Origin: Roseovarius mucosus DSM 17069
GTDB taxonomy: Bacteria > Pseudomonadota > Alphaproteobacteria > Rhodobacterales > Rhodobacteraceae
DNA length: 64,000 nt
Direction: 5' to 3'
Assembly: GCF_000768555.3 (NCBI RefSeq)
Contig: NZ_KN293991.1
Span: 1 to 64,000 of the forward strand
Shown: positions 44,077 to 53,314 of the stretch, piece after piece
Layout: the number at the start of each line of letters is the position of its first letter
Numbering within the stretch: position 1 is the stretch's first letter
Notes under the pieces: model-generated
Seen by the model: the letters and a program-made list of their open reading frames with translations, nothing else
Database searches by the model: none
What the model was told of the DNA's origin: nothing
Position numbers and translations under genes: made by a program

Positions 44077-45054
44077 TTATCCGCTGCCGATCAGGACACC
44101 GGCGGCAAAAACCAGTGCCCCGCCCAAGACAACCTGAAACGCCGCGCGAAAGAACGGCGTTTCCATGTATTTGTTCTGAATCCAGGCGATTGCCCAGAGT
44201 TCGACGAACACAACCACAAAGGCGATGATCGTCGCGGTCCAAAAGTCCGGGATCAGATAGGGCAGGGCGTGGCCCAAACCGCCTACGGTTGTCATGATCC
44301 CAGATGCGAAACCGCGCTTCGTCGGGCTGCCACGCCCCGAGAGTTCGCCATCGTCGCTGGCAGCCTCGGTGAAGCCCATTGAAATGCCCGCGCCCACACT
44401 GGCCGCGAGGCCGACGAGGAAGGTGGTCCATGTGTCCTGCGTGGCAAAGGCCGTGGCAAAGATCGGTGCGAGCGTGGACACGGAGCCATCCATCAACCCG
44501 GCAAGCCCCGGTTGCACCCATGTCAGCACAAATTGCCGTTTCGCAGTGCGATCCTCGGCATCGCGCGCGTCGGCATCGAGATGTTCGGCCTCCAGCTCTT
44601 CGGCGCGGGATTGGTGCCCGGCCTCGGCCGCCGCGAGATCCCCAAGCAATTTACGGGTATCGGCATCGGTGGTGCGCTGTGCCGCCTTGAGATAAAAGGC
44701 ACCAGCGTCGCGCTCCATCGCCTCGGCTTCGTCGCGGATACGCTCGATCCCAAGGTTTTCGACCAACCAGATAGGGCGGCGGGCATAGAACCCGGCGACA
44801 TGTTCGCGCCGGATCAGCGGGATCACCTCGCCAAAGCGGCTGCGATGCAGCTCGATCAGCCGGTGACGGTGGCCGTCCTCTTCGGTCGCCATCCCGTCAA
44901 AGATCGCGGCGGTATCCGGAAAATCCTGTCGTAGCATTTCAGCATAAGAGCGATAGATGCGTGCGTCATCCTCTTCCGAGGAAATAGCAAGCGCGAGAAT
45001 CTCCTGCTCGCTCAGGTCGCGGAAGCGACGACGGGATGTCATGCCGGGAATCAT
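44077..45054 (-). CDS. mbfA: Membrane-bound ferritin/iron exporter MbfA (rubrerythrin-VIT1 fusion)
   Basis: A protein of 325 residues fusing an N-terminal ferritin-like (erythrin) domain to a C-terminal VIT1/CCC1 membrane domain. The first domain has Glu/His iron ligands in SSEEDDARIYRSYAE, TEEDGHRHRLIE, EAEAMERDAGAFY and EAGHQSRAEELE. The second has about five helices from LTWVQPGLAGLMDGSVSTLAP onward. MbfA exports iron in Agrobacterium and Bradyrhizobium and is repressed by Irr. The ATG at 45054 follows GAGG by 6 bases; an ICE-type palindrome lies just upstream. An upstream TTG (45066) is less likely. Confidence 0.93.
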   Translation of the reverse strand: MIPGMTSRRRFRDLSEQEILALAISSEEDDARIYRSYAEMLRQDFPDTAAIFDGMATEEDGHRHRLIELHRSRFGEVIPLIRREHVAGFYARRPIWLVENLGIERIRDEAEAMERDAGAFYLKAAQRTTDADTRKLLGDLAAAEAGHQSRAEELEAEHLDADARDAEDRTAKRQFVLTWVQPGLAGLMDGSVSTLAPIFATAFATQDTWTTFLVGLAASVGAGISMGFTEAASDDGELSGRGSPTKRGFASGIMTTVGGLGHALPYLIPDFWTATIIAFVVVFVELWAIAWIQNKYMETPFFRAAFQVVLGGALVFAAGVLIGSG

Positions 45055-45068
45055 CGGGCACCTCAATT

Positions 45069-45083
45069 AGAATTATTCTAAAT
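45069..45083. promoter_or_regulatory. Irr-type ICE box upstream of mbfA
   Basis: A perfect 15-base palindrome, TTAGAAT-T-ATTCTAA, centred at 45076, 22 bases from the mbfA ATG. It matches the iron-control element recognised by Irr (TTTAGAA-nnn-TTCTAAA type) in alphaproteobacteria. Position over the promoter or leader fits repression in low iron. Confidence 0.75.
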
Positions 45084-45126
45084 CATTTTAGCGCTGCATG
45101 CTTCAAAGGCAAAGGGGTGTTGTGCA

Positions 45127-45211
45127 GTTCAAGAAGTGAACCGTTTAGTTCATTTTTATCTTGAATTCTGAACCGATCTGTTTAGTTATGTATCTGAACG
45201 AAACAGTTCAG
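45127..45211. promoter_or_regulatory. Array of TGAAC/GTTCA half-sites upstream of a small secreted protein and a TetR gene
   Basis: Two copies of TGAAC-N6-GTTCA (45137-45152 and 45195-45210; the second extends to CTGAAC-N6-GTTCAG at 45194-45211) lie 58 bases apart. Further half-sites stand at 45127 (GTTCA) and 45169 (TGAAC). The symmetrical spacing is typical of a TetR-family operator, and a TetR gene lies 270 bases downstream. The region is AT-rich and probably contains the promoter of the 45226 gene. Confidence 0.65.
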
Positions 45212-45225
45212 TTATGGAGTTCGAT

Positions 45226-45384
45226 ATGAAAAGCGCCTTGACCGTTCTCACTCTCTCACTCAGCCTGATCGCAGCACCTGCCTTGGCCTTCAGCTTTGAC
45301 ACCAGCAGCCTGACACCCACGCTGACCTATCCCGAACCTGCGCCAGCGCCAGTGACGCAGGGCAATTCGGGTATCAACCGATAA
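45226..45384 (+). CDS. Small secreted peptide, 52 residues
   Basis: A 52-residue ORF beginning MKSALTVLTLSLSLIAAPALA, a good Sec signal, followed by about 31 residues rich in Pro, Thr and Ala (LTPTLTYPEPAPAPVTQ) and ending INR. GGAG lies 8 bases before the ATG. It sits between a strong operator array and the TetR gene, in the same direction. I do not recognise it; it may be co-regulated by that TetR protein. Confidence 0.6.
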   Translation: MKSALTVLTLSLSLIAAPALAFSFDTSSLTPTLTYPEPAPAPVTQGNSGINR

Positions 45385-45481
45385 GCCACGCCAGAAACAC
45401 CGTCCCGTGACCGCGCGCAGACGGGCTTGCGGTTACGGGGTTGGGCCGACTACACTGTCCCGACCTGTGGGGAGGGGTTGG

Positions 45482-46099
45482 ATGTCGGCACCAGCCGTTG
45501 AAATCAAGAAAGGTCGCAAGTTCGATCAAGTGCTCGAAGGGGCGCGGCGGGTCTTTATGCGCGATGGCTTTGAGGGCGCCAGCGTCGATGAAATCGCGCG
45601 CGAGGCGCAGGTATCCAAGGCGACGCTCTACAGCTATTTCCCCGACAAACGGCTACTATTTTCCGAAGTGGCGCGGGTCGAATGCAACCGGCAAGCCGAA
45701 GAAGCGCTTGAAGTGATCGGCAAAGGGGCGAGCATCGAGCATGTGTTGCACGAAGCGGCCACGCGGATCGTGAGTTTCTTTCTATCGGATTTCGGCCAGC
45801 AAGTGTTTCGCATCTGCGTCTCGGAATCGCATCGGTTTCCTGAATTGGGGCGTCGATTCTATGCATCGGGCCCGGACCTTGTGCGTGAACGACTGAGCAA
45901 GGTCTTGCGACCCTATGTCGAAGCGGGGATTCTCAAGATCGACGACATGGAACTGGCCGCCAATCAGTTCGGCGAGCTGTGCAAAGGCGATCTCTTTATC
46001 CGCAGCCTCTGTGGCATGTGCACAGAGCCATCCAAGAAGGATATAGAGCGGGTGGTCAATGGCGCGGTCGAGATGTTTTTGGCCCGCTACCGCGCCTGA
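45482..46099 (+). CDS. TetR/AcrR-family transcriptional regulator
   Basis: A 205-residue TetR-type repressor. The N-terminal helix-turn-helix is clear ([21 protein letters not shown] then [24 protein letters not shown]), and the C-terminal domain (from residue 75) resembles the AefR-like group ([25 protein letters not shown]). GGGGAGGGG precedes the ATG at 45482; the longer reading from 45407 is not conserved-looking. It probably binds the TGAAC array upstream. Its 3' end overlaps the convergent GMC gene by 13 bases. Confidence 0.88.
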   Translation: MSAPAVEIKKGRKFDQVLEGARRVFMRDGFEGASVDEIAREAQVSKATLYSYFPDKRLLFSEVARVECNRQAEEALEVIGKGASIEHVLHEAATRIVSFFLSDFGQQVFRICVSESHRFPELGRRFYASGPDLVRERLSKVLRPYVEAGILKIDDMELAANQFGELCKGDLFIRSLCGMCTEPSKKDIERVVNGAVEMFLARYRA

Positions 46100-47709
46100 T
46101 CAGGGGCACCGCGCCCCAGCATGTCCGCCGCAATTTTTTCGGCCATCATGATCGTGGGCGCGTTGGTATTCCCGCTCACGAGGCGCGGCATGATCGACGC
46201 GTCAACCACGCGCAACCCATCAACCCCGTGAACACGCGCGGCCGGATCGACCACCGCCATATCCCCGCGCCCCATCGCGCAGGTGCCGACCGGATGATAG
46301 ATCGTGTCGGCCCGGGCGCGGATATCGGCCTCGAGTCCTGTATCGGACCAATCATGCGGATGCAGCCGCTCCTTGCGCCAAGGCTCGAGCGTGGGCGCAC
46401 GCAAAATCCTGTCCATCTGCCGCGCACCTTGCATCATCACTGACAAATCGCGCGGATCGCTCAGAAACGCCGGATCAATCAACGGCGCATCCGTGGCACG
46501 GGCAGAGCGTAGCGTTACCCGCCCTCGGCTAAAGGGCCGCAACATGCATACATGACAGGAATAGCCGGGGCGGAAATGTAGGGTTCGCATGTGATCTTCG
46601 ACAATGCCGATGACGAAATGCAGTTGCAGATCAGGACGCGAAACCGAGGGATCTGAGCGCAAGAATGCTCCGGACTCGGCATAGGGCGTTGCGAAAGATC
46701 CCTGCCCGGTCTTGCGCCATTCAAAGGCCGCCTTGCCCAGATGCCAGAGACCCTTGGGATCCAGGCTGATGACATCGTCGCGCTTCGAGGTTTCCGCGAG
46801 GATGTAGTCCAGATGATCCTGTAGGTTTTCACCCACACCCGGCAGGTCATGCAGAGGCGCGATACCCTGCGCCTGCAACACCTCGGCTGGGCCGATCCCG
46901 GACAGCATGAGAAGCTGCGGCGAGCCGAAGGCGCCACCGCTCACGATCACTTCGCGTCGCGCGCGTATCTCTTGCGCTCGCCCCTTGTGGCGATAGCGGA
47001 GGCCCGCGGCGCGTTTGCCGTCAAAGATCACCCGCTCGGCCATGGCCCGCCTGACCACCGTCAGATTCGGCCGCGACATGGCTGGAAAAAGATAGGCGGC
47101 CGCGGCTGAGCAGCGCTCGCCGCGCCGTGGACCGTCAAAGAACTGCGTGACCTGATAATGCCCTGCACCCTCTTGGGTCGTGCCGTTGAAATCAGGGTTC
47201 CGGGGGATTTGCAGGCTCTCGCAAGCCGCGATGAAGGCCTCGGAAATAGCACGCGGCGCGCTCTGATCCGTGACTTGCAACGGCCCGGACTGACCATGAA
47301 GAGCGCCGCAATGTTGCGCGTTCCGCTCAGCCGCACGAAACCACGGCAGAACACTCTGCCAATCCCAACCCTCACAGCCAAGTTCGGCCCACTCATCATA
47401 ATCGGAGGGGTGGCCGCGCACGTAGAGCATGGCGTTGATCGCGCTCGAGCCACCCAACGCCCGACCACGCGGCTGAAATCCCCGCCGCCCGTTCAGCTGC
47501 GGCTGCGGCACGGTTTTCAGCGCCCAATTGTTGATCTTGGGTCGGCCTGACACCATCGCCGCCACGAGGCCCGGCGCGCGGACAAAGATGTCTTGCCCGG
47601 AACCGCCCGCCTCGATCAGGCAGACAGTGATGCTGGGGTCCTCGCTCAACCGCGCCGCAAGGACACAGCCCGCCGATCCCCCACCCACGATGATGTAGTC
47701 ATAGATCAT
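46087..47709 (-). CDS. GMC-family oxidoreductase (choline dehydrogenase/AlkJ-like)
   Basis: A 540-residue FAD-dependent GMC oxidoreductase. The FAD motif is [13 protein letters not shown], followed by [19 protein letters not shown] (GMC signature 1) and [16 protein letters not shown] (signature 2). The catalytic His pair is expected in [11 protein letters not shown] and [14 protein letters not shown]. Such enzymes oxidise primary alcohols, including choline, to aldehydes. It lies 82 bases after the ABC permease gene on the same strand, so it may be the last gene of that operon; the substrate is unknown. Confidence 0.9.
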   Translation of the reverse strand: MIYDYIIVGGGSAGCVLAARLSEDPSITVCLIEAGGSGQDIFVRAPGLVAAMVSGRPKINNWALKTVPQPQLNGRRGFQPRGRALGGSSAINAMLYVRGHPSDYDEWAELGCEGWDWQSVLPWFRAAERNAQHCGALHGQSGPLQVTDQSAPRAISEAFIAACESLQIPRNPDFNGTTQEGAGHYQVTQFFDGPRRGERCSAAAAYLFPAMSRPNLTVVRRAMAERVIFDGKRAAGLRYRHKGRAQEIRARREVIVSGGAFGSPQLLMLSGIGPAEVLQAQGIAPLHDLPGVGENLQDHLDYILAETSKRDDVISLDPKGLWHLGKAAFEWRKTGQGSFATPYAESGAFLRSDPSVSRPDLQLHFVIGIVEDHMRTLHFRPGYSCHVCMLRPFSRGRVTLRSARATDAPLIDPAFLSDPRDLSVMMQGARQMDRILRAPTLEPWRKERLHPHDWSDTGLEADIRARADTIYHPVGTCAMGRGDMAVVDPAARVHGVDGLRVVDASIMPRLVSGNTNAPTIMMAEKIAADMLGRGAPDQAR

Positions 47710-47791
47710 GCCCCGCCTCCCTCTGCCCCGCCACGCTATGCTGGGGACCGCCCCAAGCCAAAGCGCGACGTGGCGTCAGGGATGCGAAGGA

Positions 47792-48982
47792 TCAGCTTGG
47801 GCTCATGCCGCGCAACCGCTCGGACCGGCGGCGCAGGTACTCCATGGTCGTCAGCAGCGCAATCGAGATCACCACAAGGATCGTCGCCACCGCCAGAATG
47901 GTCGGGCTGATCTGTTCACGCAGACCGGTGAACATCTCCCACGGCAGGGTTTGCTGATTGGCCGAACCGACAAAGAGCACAACGACCACCTCATCGAAAG
48001 AGGTGATGAAGGCGAAGAGACCGCCCGAAATCACGCCCGGCAGGATGAGCGGCATCTGAACCCGGAAGAAAGTCGTCACAGGGTCAGCACCCATGTTCGC
48101 CGCCGCCCGCGTCAGCGAGCGATCAAACCCGACCAGCGTGGCGGTCACGGTGATGATGACAAAGGGAATACCCAATGCCGCATGCGCCAGAACGACCCCA
48201 AGGTAAGTGCCTTGCAACCCGATCCGGCTATAGAAAAAATACATGCCCGCCGCCGAGATGATGAGGGGCACGATCATCGGTGAGATCAGAACCGCCATGA
48301 TCGCCCGGCGGAACGGCACGTGTTCGGAGCTCAGACCAATCGCGGCCAGCGTACCAAAGCTCACCGAAAGAACGGTGGCTGCCGGCGCGATCAGCAGCGA
48401 ATTGCGCAGCGCCTGTTGCCATTCGTTCGAGGTGAAGAAATCCTGGTAATGCTTGAGGCTATACCCAGCGGGATCAAACCGCAGCATCTCCGGCGTAAAG
48501 GTAAAGAAGTTCTGCGCGTTGAAGCTGAGCGGCATCACCACAAGGATGGGCGTGATCAGAAAGATGAAGATCGCCCCACAGATCACCCGGAACGCATAGT
48601 GCCAGAGCACCTGACCGCTGGTCAGATACGGCGCAAGATTGGCGCGATAGCGCCCTTCGCCAATCCAGAAGATGAACCAAGAGAAAAAGAGGCCAAAGAG
48701 CAGCCCGAGCACAAACCCCGGCACTCCCGCCAAGAGTACGCCCGCAACGATAAAGAGCGCGACCAGGCCCCAGCGCGTGATTTTTTCCTGAGCCAATCCG
48801 AGGACCACCAGAGCAACATAGGCCAGCACCATGAGCGCCACGGCCCCGATCACAACGCCCATCAGACCAGAGCCATGCGCCGTGCCGACAAAAAGGCCGA
48901 CAAAGCCCCCGGCCGCACCAATCACTGGCAACGAAAAGGAGAGCGGCTTGGTTTCAACCGGTGTCAGTGTGAATCCGTTCAT
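47792..48982 (-). CDS. ABC transporter permease, PotC-like, with N-terminal membrane extension
   Basis: A 396-residue permease. From about residue 127 it matches PotC: first core helix AFRVICGAIFIFLITPILVVMPLS, then NSLLIAPAATVLSVSFGTLAAIGL and the EAA loop LTRAAANMGADPVTTFFRVQMPLI. The first 126 residues are an added hydrophobic region with three or four helices (about 17-33, 39-62, 71-107) that ordinary PotC (about 265 residues) lacks. It pairs with the PotB-like permease, 5 bases upstream. The extension's role is unknown. Confidence 0.88.
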   Translation of the reverse strand: MNGFTLTPVETKPLSFSLPVIGAAGGFVGLFVGTAHGSGLMGVVIGAVALMVLAYVALVVLGLAQEKITRWGLVALFIVAGVLLAGVPGFVLGLLFGLFFSWFIFWIGEGRYRANLAPYLTSGQVLWHYAFRVICGAIFIFLITPILVVMPLSFNAQNFFTFTPEMLRFDPAGYSLKHYQDFFTSNEWQQALRNSLLIAPAATVLSVSFGTLAAIGLSSEHVPFRRAIMAVLISPMIVPLIISAAGMYFFYSRIGLQGTYLGVVLAHAALGIPFVIITVTATLVGFDRSLTRAAANMGADPVTTFFRVQMPLILPGVISGGLFAFITSFDEVVVVLFVGSANQQTLPWEMFTGLREQISPTILAVATILVVISIALLTTMEYLRRRSERLRGMSPS

Positions 48983-48987
48983 GTCTC

Positions 48988-50652
48988 TTACCCCAGCTTC
49001 ACGTTGTCGATACCGACGATCTTGTCATAGGCCCAGTAGAGGATCAGAACCACCGCCAGCAGGATCGTGCCCAACGCCGCCGCAAGACCCCAGTTGAGCG
49101 AGGACGAGATGTGATACGCGATCCGGTTGGAAATGAAGGTGCCTGTGGTACCGCCCACGATCTCGGGCGTGATGTAGTAACCGATGGCAAGGATGAACAC
49201 GAGGATCGATCCCGCGCCGATTCCGGGAACCGACTGTGGAAAGTATACGCGCCAGAAGGCCGTCCAGTTGTTTGCCCCAAGCGATTTGGCGGCGCGCAGA
49301 TAGCTGGGGGGAATGGTCTGCATCACCGAATACATCGGCAGGATCATGAAGGGCAGCAGAATATGCGTCATCGCCACGATGGTGCCGAATTGATTGTTGA
49401 TCATCACAAGACGGCTCTCATCCGCGACAAGACCTAGCCATACCAGAACGTCATTGATGACACCCTGTTGCTGCAACATCACTTTCCACGCGCTGGTGCG
49501 CACCAGAAGCGAGGTCCAGAATGGCAGAAGGACGAGGATCATCAAAAGGTTCGCAGTGCGCGTCGGCAGATTGGCCAGAATCCACGCCACGGGATAGCCA
49601 AGGGCGACACAGGAAAAGGTGATCATCAGCGACATGAACATCGTGCGCTGAAAGAGAATGCCGTAGATGCGTTCATCCTCACTGCGCAGCGCGATACCTT
49701 GCGGCGTCTTTTCCATGTCCACGGCATTCAGGAAGTAGCCGGTGGTATAGGGCGGCGAATAGGTTTTGATGGTTTCCCAAAACGTCACATTCGCCCAGTC
49801 CTTGTTCGACTCGAAAAAGGCATCACGCATCGCGATCGGCGGCAACGTTGCCGCAGCCGCTTGCCGCAAATTGTCAGCACCGGGTCCGGCATAACTGGCG
49901 ATCGCCGTTTTCGTGGCCGGATCCTCGAGGTCGAGCGCCAGGGCAGCATAGACAGCCTCCCACGGTTCTTCCTTGGTGACACTCTTACCATCGACAAATT
50001 GGGTAAAGGCAGCAAAGGCCGCATAGGCGCGTGCGGTATTGGGCAGAATATCGGAAATCGCGGCACCGGGCAGGAATTCGGCATCACCGCTGAAGGTGGT
50101 CGCCTCCAGGGCCTCAAGCCGGGCGATCTGATTGGACATCAGACGTGCGTTCGGCTCTGCCCGGGCACCACCCGACATCATCTCGACCCAGGTGGACGCC
50201 TCCTCAAAGGCGGGGTCAATCTCTTCCAGCGCGTCTTGGAACACCTCCCCAATGTCGTTCATATCCCGCCCAGAGGTACGAAAGAGCGAGGAAATGCCAC
50301 TCTTCTCGTAGTTCAGGCGGCTTCCCAGCTTGGTGTGTTCCTTGGCCTCGGCGGCCAAAAAGAGATCAAAGAACAGCGCCCGAAACACCTGTTCATCGGG
50401 AACCTCGGTTGCATCCCAATCGCGCAATTCCTCAACCGTCATGGGCAGGGTGTTGCCAACGATCTGGTTTTCGACCGAACGGAACAGCATATCAACGATG
50501 GGTGCAATGAAGGTCAGGAGGACAAAGATCAATAGAGGGGCGATCAGCGCCAATGCCCGCATTTTCTGGGCACGCAAGGCGCGGCGCAGGCTGCGTTTCA
50601 GAGGCGTGCCATCGGCGGCAAGCATCGGGCCGGTGTGGGTGCTATCGCTCAT
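48988..50652 (-). CDS. ABC transporter permease, PotB-like, with large periplasmic insertion
   Basis: A 554-residue permease. The first helix is at about 33-55 (ALALIAPLLIFVLLTFIAP). Then follows a hydrophilic insert of about 270 residues (60-330), and the normal PotB core resumes at MFMSLMITFSCVALGYPVAW, with the EAA loop YLRAAKSLGANNWTAFWRVYFP. Ordinary PotB is about 285 residues. The insert should face the periplasm, where it could act as an extra binding or docking domain. It lies 99 bases after the binding-protein gene. Confidence 0.88.
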   Translation of the reverse strand: MSDSTHTGPMLAADGTPLKRSLRRALRAQKMRALALIAPLLIFVLLTFIAPIVDMLFRSVENQIVGNTLPMTVEELRDWDATEVPDEQVFRALFFDLFLAAEAKEHTKLGSRLNYEKSGISSLFRTSGRDMNDIGEVFQDALEEIDPAFEEASTWVEMMSGGARAEPNARLMSNQIARLEALEATTFSGDAEFLPGAAISDILPNTARAYAAFAAFTQFVDGKSVTKEEPWEAVYAALALDLEDPATKTAIASYAGPGADNLRQAAAATLPPIAMRDAFFESNKDWANVTFWETIKTYSPPYTTGYFLNAVDMEKTPQGIALRSEDERIYGILFQRTMFMSLMITFSCVALGYPVAWILANLPTRTANLLMILVLLPFWTSLLVRTSAWKVMLQQQGVINDVLVWLGLVADESRLVMINNQFGTIVAMTHILLPFMILPMYSVMQTIPPSYLRAAKSLGANNWTAFWRVYFPQSVPGIGAGSILVFILAIGYYITPEIVGGTTGTFISNRIAYHISSSLNWGLAAALGTILLAVVLILYWAYDKIVGIDNVKLG

Positions 50653-50712
50653 GTCTTCCCCGTCGAAGTGTTCCGGTTATTCAGCCCGGGTCTTGTGCCC
50701 GGTCAAAGAAGC

Positions 50713-50736
50713 GGTGAGGCCGCGTGCGGCCCCACC
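50713..50736 (-). terminator. Hairpin after the PotD-like gene
   Basis: Arms 50713-50723 and 50726-50736 pair over 11 bases with one mismatch, in the 99-base gap between binding protein and permease genes. It resembles the hairpins after the other binding-protein genes of this window. Confidence 0.45.
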
Positions 50737-50751
50737 TGTGGTTAGACTAGA

Positions 50752-51867
50752 TTACTGGGCCAGCCACGACTGGAACTTGGCATCCAGATCATCGCGGTTG
50801 TCAGCCCACCATTCGTAGTCATAGATATGGACGTTTGACGCATTTGCCGGGTCGGTCGGCATATGCGGTGCCATGTCGATCCCAAGCTCTGCGTGCTTGC
50901 CCACCAGCGGTGCCGAAGACGCGCGCGCCGGACCATAGGAGATATAGGCTGCCTGATCCGCCAGACGCTGCGTGTCAGTGCCGAACTTGAGGAAGTCCAT
51001 CACACGCGCCAGACGGTCTGCGGGCAGACCGGCGGGAACGATCCAGCCGTCGAGGTCAAAGGACTGCATGTCCCAGAGCATCGCGATCGGCTGACCCTGC
51101 TCTGCAATCGCCGAGAACAGACGACCATTGAACGTGGAGCCGATAAAGACTTCGCCATCTGCCAGAAGCTGCGGGGTTTCCGCACCGGCGGACCACCAGA
51201 CAACCTGGTCCTTGATCGTGCCAAGCTTGGCAAGAGCGCGCTCGACGCCCTCATCGGTGCCCAGAACGTCGTAAATCTCGTCCTTGGCCACGCCGTCGCA
51301 ATAGAGCGCCCATTCCATGTTGTCGATCGGACGCTTTTGCAGCGAGCGCTTGCCGGGATATTTGGCAAGGTCGAACACGTCACAAACGCTGCTCGGCGGC
51401 TCGGTGCCGGCGGGCACCATATCGGTGCGATAGCCGAAAGTGGTCGAGTAAACGATCTGCGGAATGAAGCAGTCGCTGACGATCAGATCGCCAAAGTCAT
51501 CGCTGGCGGAGGTGCCATCGGGTGCTGCGGCCAGCATTTCGTCATGGTCGATTTCCATCGCCAGACCTTCGTCGCAGAGACGCATCGAGTCAGAAGCCAC
51601 CACATCGACCAGATCCCAGGTGATGTTGCCGGCTTCGTTCATCGCGCGCAGCTTGGCCACCGCCTCGGCAGAGCTTTCGTCCCAGGTCGCGGTCACGCCG
51701 GGATTGGCGGCCAGATAGGGCTGAACATAGGCCTTGTCCTGGCTGGCCTGATAAGCCCCGCCCCAGCTGACGATGGTCATGCTGTTGGCCATATCCTGTG
51801 CGGTGACGGCGGTGCCCGCAGCGACGGTCAGAGCCGTGGTCGCGAGCAGGGTTTTCGTCAGTTTCAT
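50752..51867 (-). CDS. ABC transporter substrate-binding protein, PotD/polyamine-like
   Basis: A 371-residue periplasmic binding protein with a Sec signal (KTLLATTALTVAAGTAVTAQD). The mature part begins NSMTIVSWGGAYQASQDKAY and has YSTTFGYRTDMVPAG and KYPGKRSLQKRPIDNMEWAL, as in PotD/PotF relatives. The ATG at 51867 lies 7 bases after GGGAG; an ATG at 51873 is too close. The operon order is ATPase, binding protein, PotB-like, PotC-like. The ligand could be a polyamine, or an ectoine-type solute given the neighbouring catabolic genes. Confidence 0.88.
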   Translation of the reverse strand: MKLTKTLLATTALTVAAGTAVTAQDMANSMTIVSWGGAYQASQDKAYVQPYLAANPGVTATWDESSAEAVAKLRAMNEAGNITWDLVDVVASDSMRLCDEGLAMEIDHDEMLAAAPDGTSASDDFGDLIVSDCFIPQIVYSTTFGYRTDMVPAGTEPPSSVCDVFDLAKYPGKRSLQKRPIDNMEWALYCDGVAKDEIYDVLGTDEGVERALAKLGTIKDQVVWWSAGAETPQLLADGEVFIGSTFNGRLFSAIAEQGQPIAMLWDMQSFDLDGWIVPAGLPADRLARVMDFLKFGTDTQRLADQAAYISYGPARASSAPLVGKHAELGIDMAPHMPTDPANASNVHIYDYEWWADNRDDLDAKFQSWLAQ

Positions 51868-51977
51868 AAACATACTCCCAGTTTATCCCGTTTTTCGATG
51901 GTTGGGCCCTGCGCTACGGGCGGAACGTCGAGGGCCTTGCTCAACCCGCACCGGTCCTGTGGCCGGCGCGCGTATTC

Positions 51978-53087
51978 TTATACTTGGGGCGCATCCAGTG
52001 CGCGGCAATCCTCAGGCAACCAGCCGATCTCGATCTGCTCTCCGGGTTGGAGACGGCGTTGATCGGGGGCGTTTCGGGTCTTGATGATGAACTCATCCGA
52101 TCCTGCCACCCGGAGCCGCGTGCGGAAAATGTCACCCATGTAGATGAATTCCAGCACTTCAGCCTTGAGCGTATGCGCATCCGGCTTGAGGCGGTCACGA
52201 TTGAACTCAACCCGCTCGGGGCGAATGGAAATCAGCGTGCGGTCGCCCGGTTTTTCGACATTCACGGGTTTCGCGTCAATCAGGTCGCCATTGTCCAGCT
52301 GCACAACAGCGATGCCATTCTTGATCTCTTTGACACGACCCTCGAGCGTGTTGTTCTCACCGATAAACTGCGCAACAAAGCTGTTCTTGGGGCTCTCGTA
52401 CAGCTCATCCGGCGGCGCGATCTGCTGAATGCGTCCATCGTTGAAGACCGCCACCCGATCCGACATGGTCAGTGCTTCGGTCTGGTCATGGGTCACATAA
52501 ACAGTAGTAATTCCGAGGTTGTGCGCAAGATGGGTGATTTCGAACTGCATCTTTTCGCGCAATTGCTTGTCCAGCGCGCCAAGGGGTTCGTCCATCAGCA
52601 CCAATTCAGGCTCGAACACCAGCGCCCGGGCGAGAGCCACACGCTGTTGTTGGCCCCCAGACAGCTGCGACGGACGACGCCCACCAAAGGCACCCATTTC
52701 CACCATTTCAAGCGCACGCTTGACCTTGGCCTCACGGTCGGATTTGCCAATCTTGCGCACCTCGAGCGGAAAGCTGAGGTTTTCGGCAATCGTCATGTGT
52801 GGAAATAGCGCGTAATTCTGGAACACCATGCCAATGCCGCGCTTGTGTGGCGGAATGTTGTTGATGCTCACACCGTCCAACTTGATCTCGCCATGGGTGG
52901 CGGTTTCAAACCCTGCAAGCATCATCAGACAGGTTGTCTTGCCTGATCCCGACGGCCCCAGCATCGTCAGAAATTCGCCCTTGGGCAAGGTCAGGTTCAG
53001 ATCCTTGACGACCAGTGTTTCGCCGTCATAGCTCTTTTGGACACGTTCAAACGCAACGAACGCATCGTTGTTCCCGGTATCTGCCAA
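51978..53087 (-). CDS. ABC transporter ATP-binding protein, PotA-like
   Basis: A 369-residue ATPase. Walker A is GPSGSGKT (residues 44-51), the signature LSGGQQQRVALARAL and Walker B ELVLMDEPLGALD are clear, and a C-terminal TOBE domain (from about 290) ends with the protein. The PLGALDKQLREKMQFEI sequence is typical of PotA/PotG. It is the first gene of the ABC set, 227 bases after the aminotransferase gene; a weak CCGGC/GCCGG hairpin lies in that gap at 53288-53306. Confidence 0.92.
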   Translation of the reverse strand: MADTGNNDAFVAFERVQKSYDGETLVVKDLNLTLPKGEFLTMLGPSGSGKTTCLMMLAGFETATHGEIKLDGVSINNIPPHKRGIGMVFQNYALFPHMTIAENLSFPLEVRKIGKSDREAKVKRALEMVEMGAFGGRRPSQLSGGQQQRVALARALVFEPELVLMDEPLGALDKQLREKMQFEITHLAHNLGITTVYVTHDQTEALTMSDRVAVFNDGRIQQIAPPDELYESPKNSFVAQFIGENNTLEGRVKEIKNGIAVVQLDNGDLIDAKPVNVEKPGDRTLISIRPERVEFNRDRLKPDAHTLKAEVLEFIYMGDIFRTRLRVAGSDEFIIKTRNAPDQRRLQPGEQIEIGWLPEDCRALDAPQV

Positions 53088-53287
53088 AGTCGGCTCCCTA
53101 TTTTATTCATCGCAAGCGTTTGCCTCGCGTTCGGAAGAAACTAAAACAAGATGGACCTTCACATGCAAGCGGATTGCGGCGCTTTTTTCCCGAAACCGAC
53201 CTACACAGGTCAAATCGCCTGCAAGTCACGCAAGATAAGTCAATTTTCCTGCAATCGGCCGAGGCACGCTCCGCTTTAGCGCGAGCC

Positions 53288-53306
53288 CCGGCAGAGTTTT
53301 CGCCGG
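53288..53306 (-). terminator. Weak hairpin after the aminotransferase gene
   Basis: CCGGC (53288-53292) and GCCGG (53302-53306) pair over 5 bases just 9 bases after the aminotransferase stop. The 53088-53314 gap has no gene and probably holds the promoter of the ABC transporter genes. Confidence 0.3.
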
Positions 53307-53314
53307 AAACAAGC

